This document shows positions 15,375 to 15,898 of a stretch of 15,898 bases of DNA, piece by piece. Every line of letters begins with the position of its first letter. The stretch's first letter is position 1. The notes under the pieces were generated by a model. The model searched no databases and had not been told where the DNA came from. It worked only from the letters and a program-made list of their open reading frames with translations. The stretch covers positions 1-15,898 of the forward strand of contig URPD01000046.1 in NCBI GenBank assembly GCA_900549645.1, given 5' to 3'. Origin of the DNA: an uncultured Eubacteriales bacterium. Its GTDB lineage: Bacteria; Bacillota; Clostridia; Oscillospirales; Oscillospiraceae. A program made the position numbers and the translations under genes.

Positions 15375-15403
15375 ATTTTAGCCTTGCCGCCGCCCGAATG
15401 CAA
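15375..15403 (-). promoter_or_regulatory. Promoter of the lipoprotein gene
   Basis: On the minus strand, TTGCAT (15398-15403) and TAAAAT (15375-15380) are separated by 17 bp. The -35 is identical to that of rpmE. Transcription should start near 15368, giving a leader of about 45 nt. It sits just downstream of the pnp terminator, so the gene is expected to be transcribed independently of pnp. Confidence 0.65.
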
Positions 15404-15434
15404 TGGCTGGAGCGCAGATTTAAGAAAAGATAAG

Positions 15435-15468
15435 AAAATCAGGATGCCGTTAATGGCATCCTGATTTT
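15435..15468 (-). terminator. Intrinsic terminator of pnp
   Basis: AAAATCAGGATGCC and GGCATCCTGATTTT form a perfect 14-bp inverted repeat with a 6-nt loop, starting 14 nt after the pnp stop in the minus direction. The A/T ends supply the U-tract (GATTTTCTT). Because it is symmetrical, it could also stop transcription from the plus strand. Confidence 0.85.
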
Positions 15469-15482
15469 ATACGTTTTGCGGC

Positions 15483-15898
15483 TTATTTAAGCTCGCCGCG
15501 CTCCTTGAGAGCGTCCTTGCGGCTCAGGTCGATGCCCTTGGGACCGACGTTCATAACCTTGACCCAAGTCATGTCGCCAACCTTGAGAACGTCTTCGACC
15601 TTCTCGGTGCGCTTGAACTCAAGATCCTTGATCTTCACAAGGCCGTCCTTGCCGGGAACCAGCTCGACCCATGCGCCGAAGTCGGAACGGATGTTGGAGA
15701 CCTTGCCGTAGTACAGTGCGCCGACCTCGGGCTCGAACACGATGTCCTCGATGGTCTTGCGTGCGGCGCGGCAGGCCTCGATATCGGAGCTTGCGATGAA
15801 GATGGAGCCGTCGTCGTTGATGTCGATCTTGCAGCCGGTGTCTGCGGTGATCTTCTGGATGACCTTGCCGCCGGAGCCGATGACCTCGCGGATCTTGT
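15483..15898 (-). CDS. pnp: Polyribonucleotide nucleotidyltransferase (PNPase), C-terminal part
   Basis: A partial gene: the reading frame is open to the window edge, and the N-terminal part, including both RNase PH domains, lies outside. The visible 138 codons begin in a KH domain (KIREVIGSGGKVIQKI, with the GxxG loop GSGG), continue with DINDDGSIFIAS, and end with an S1 RNA-binding domain (GALYYGKVSNIRSDFGAWVELVPGKDGLVK ... GIDLSRKDAL). This KH-S1 order and the SRKDAL ending are typical of PNPase, the phosphorolytic 3'-5' exoribonuclease and RNA-tailing enzyme of the degradosome. The S1 domain reads KIKDL where most PNPases have HIS(Q/K)L. It ends with its own terminator; the next gene has a separate promoter. 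Confidence 0.93.
   Translation of the reverse strand, partial: KIREVIGSGGKVIQKITADTGCKIDINDDGSIFIASSDIEACRAARKTIEDIVFEPEVGALYYGKVSNIRSDFGAWVELVPGKDGLVKIKDLEFKRTEKVEDVLKVGDMTWVKVMNVGPKGIDLSRKDALKERGELK

Noticed and set aside
1..15898. CRISPR array, phage genes, toxin-antitoxin module or defence island
   Set aside because: No regularly spaced repeats were seen and every substantial frame is accounted for by a recognised family. AddAB processes DNA ends and can degrade phage DNA but is a core repair enzyme here.

Overview
The window looks like chromosomal DNA of a GC-rich Bacillota (Firmicutes), probably a gut member of the class Clostridia close to the Oscillospirales. The evidence is the AddA/AddB pair used by Firmicutes in place of RecBCD, the iron-sulfur type of AddB, strong AGGAGG-type ribosome binding sites, clean sigma-A-type promoters, and abundant GCG and ATA codons in a GC-rich background. 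The lineage is an inference; no rRNA or tRNA gene is present. Most of the window is ordinary housekeeping and metabolic DNA.

Layout. (1) The left edge (about 26-52) resembles the terminal inverted repeat of an IS3-family element whose body would lie outside the window. (2) 82-1275, minus strand: a class I PLP aminotransferase with its own promoter. (3) 1279-1440: a divergent control region. The plus-strand promoter carries two perfect copies of a 12-bp palindrome and drives a MarR-type regulator coupled by ATGA overlap to a MATE efflux pump (1441-3221), followed by a terminator. (4) 3337-10186: addB and addA, overlapping, the two subunits of the double-strand-break-processing helicase-nuclease. 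(5) 10289-10489: rpmE, zinc-ribbon ribosomal protein L31, with its own extended -10 promoter and terminator. (6) 10743-14590: a four-gene operon with a lipoprotein solute-binding protein, a permease, an ATPase of the polar amino acid ABC type, and an AbgB-like M20D amidohydrolase. A strong stem-loop follows the first gene and a terminator follows the last. (7) 14664-15323, minus strand: a small lipoprotein with a Pro/Ala/Thr/Glu-rich tether and one calcium-binding-like loop. (8) 15483-15898, minus strand: the C-terminal end (KH and S1 domains) of polynucleotide phosphorylase, cut by the window edge.

The most interesting part is the ABC-hydrolase operon. By eye, the binding protein keeps the Arg that normally holds the ligand alpha-carboxylate but lacks the Asp that normally holds the free alpha-amino group. 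The last gene encodes an enzyme of the type that cleaves N-acyl or N-aroyl amino acids such as p-aminobenzoyl-glutamate. Together these suggest import of an N-blocked amino acid followed by intracellular de-acylation. This is a hypothesis. No CRISPR array, phage module, toxin-antitoxin pair or recognisable defence island was seen.
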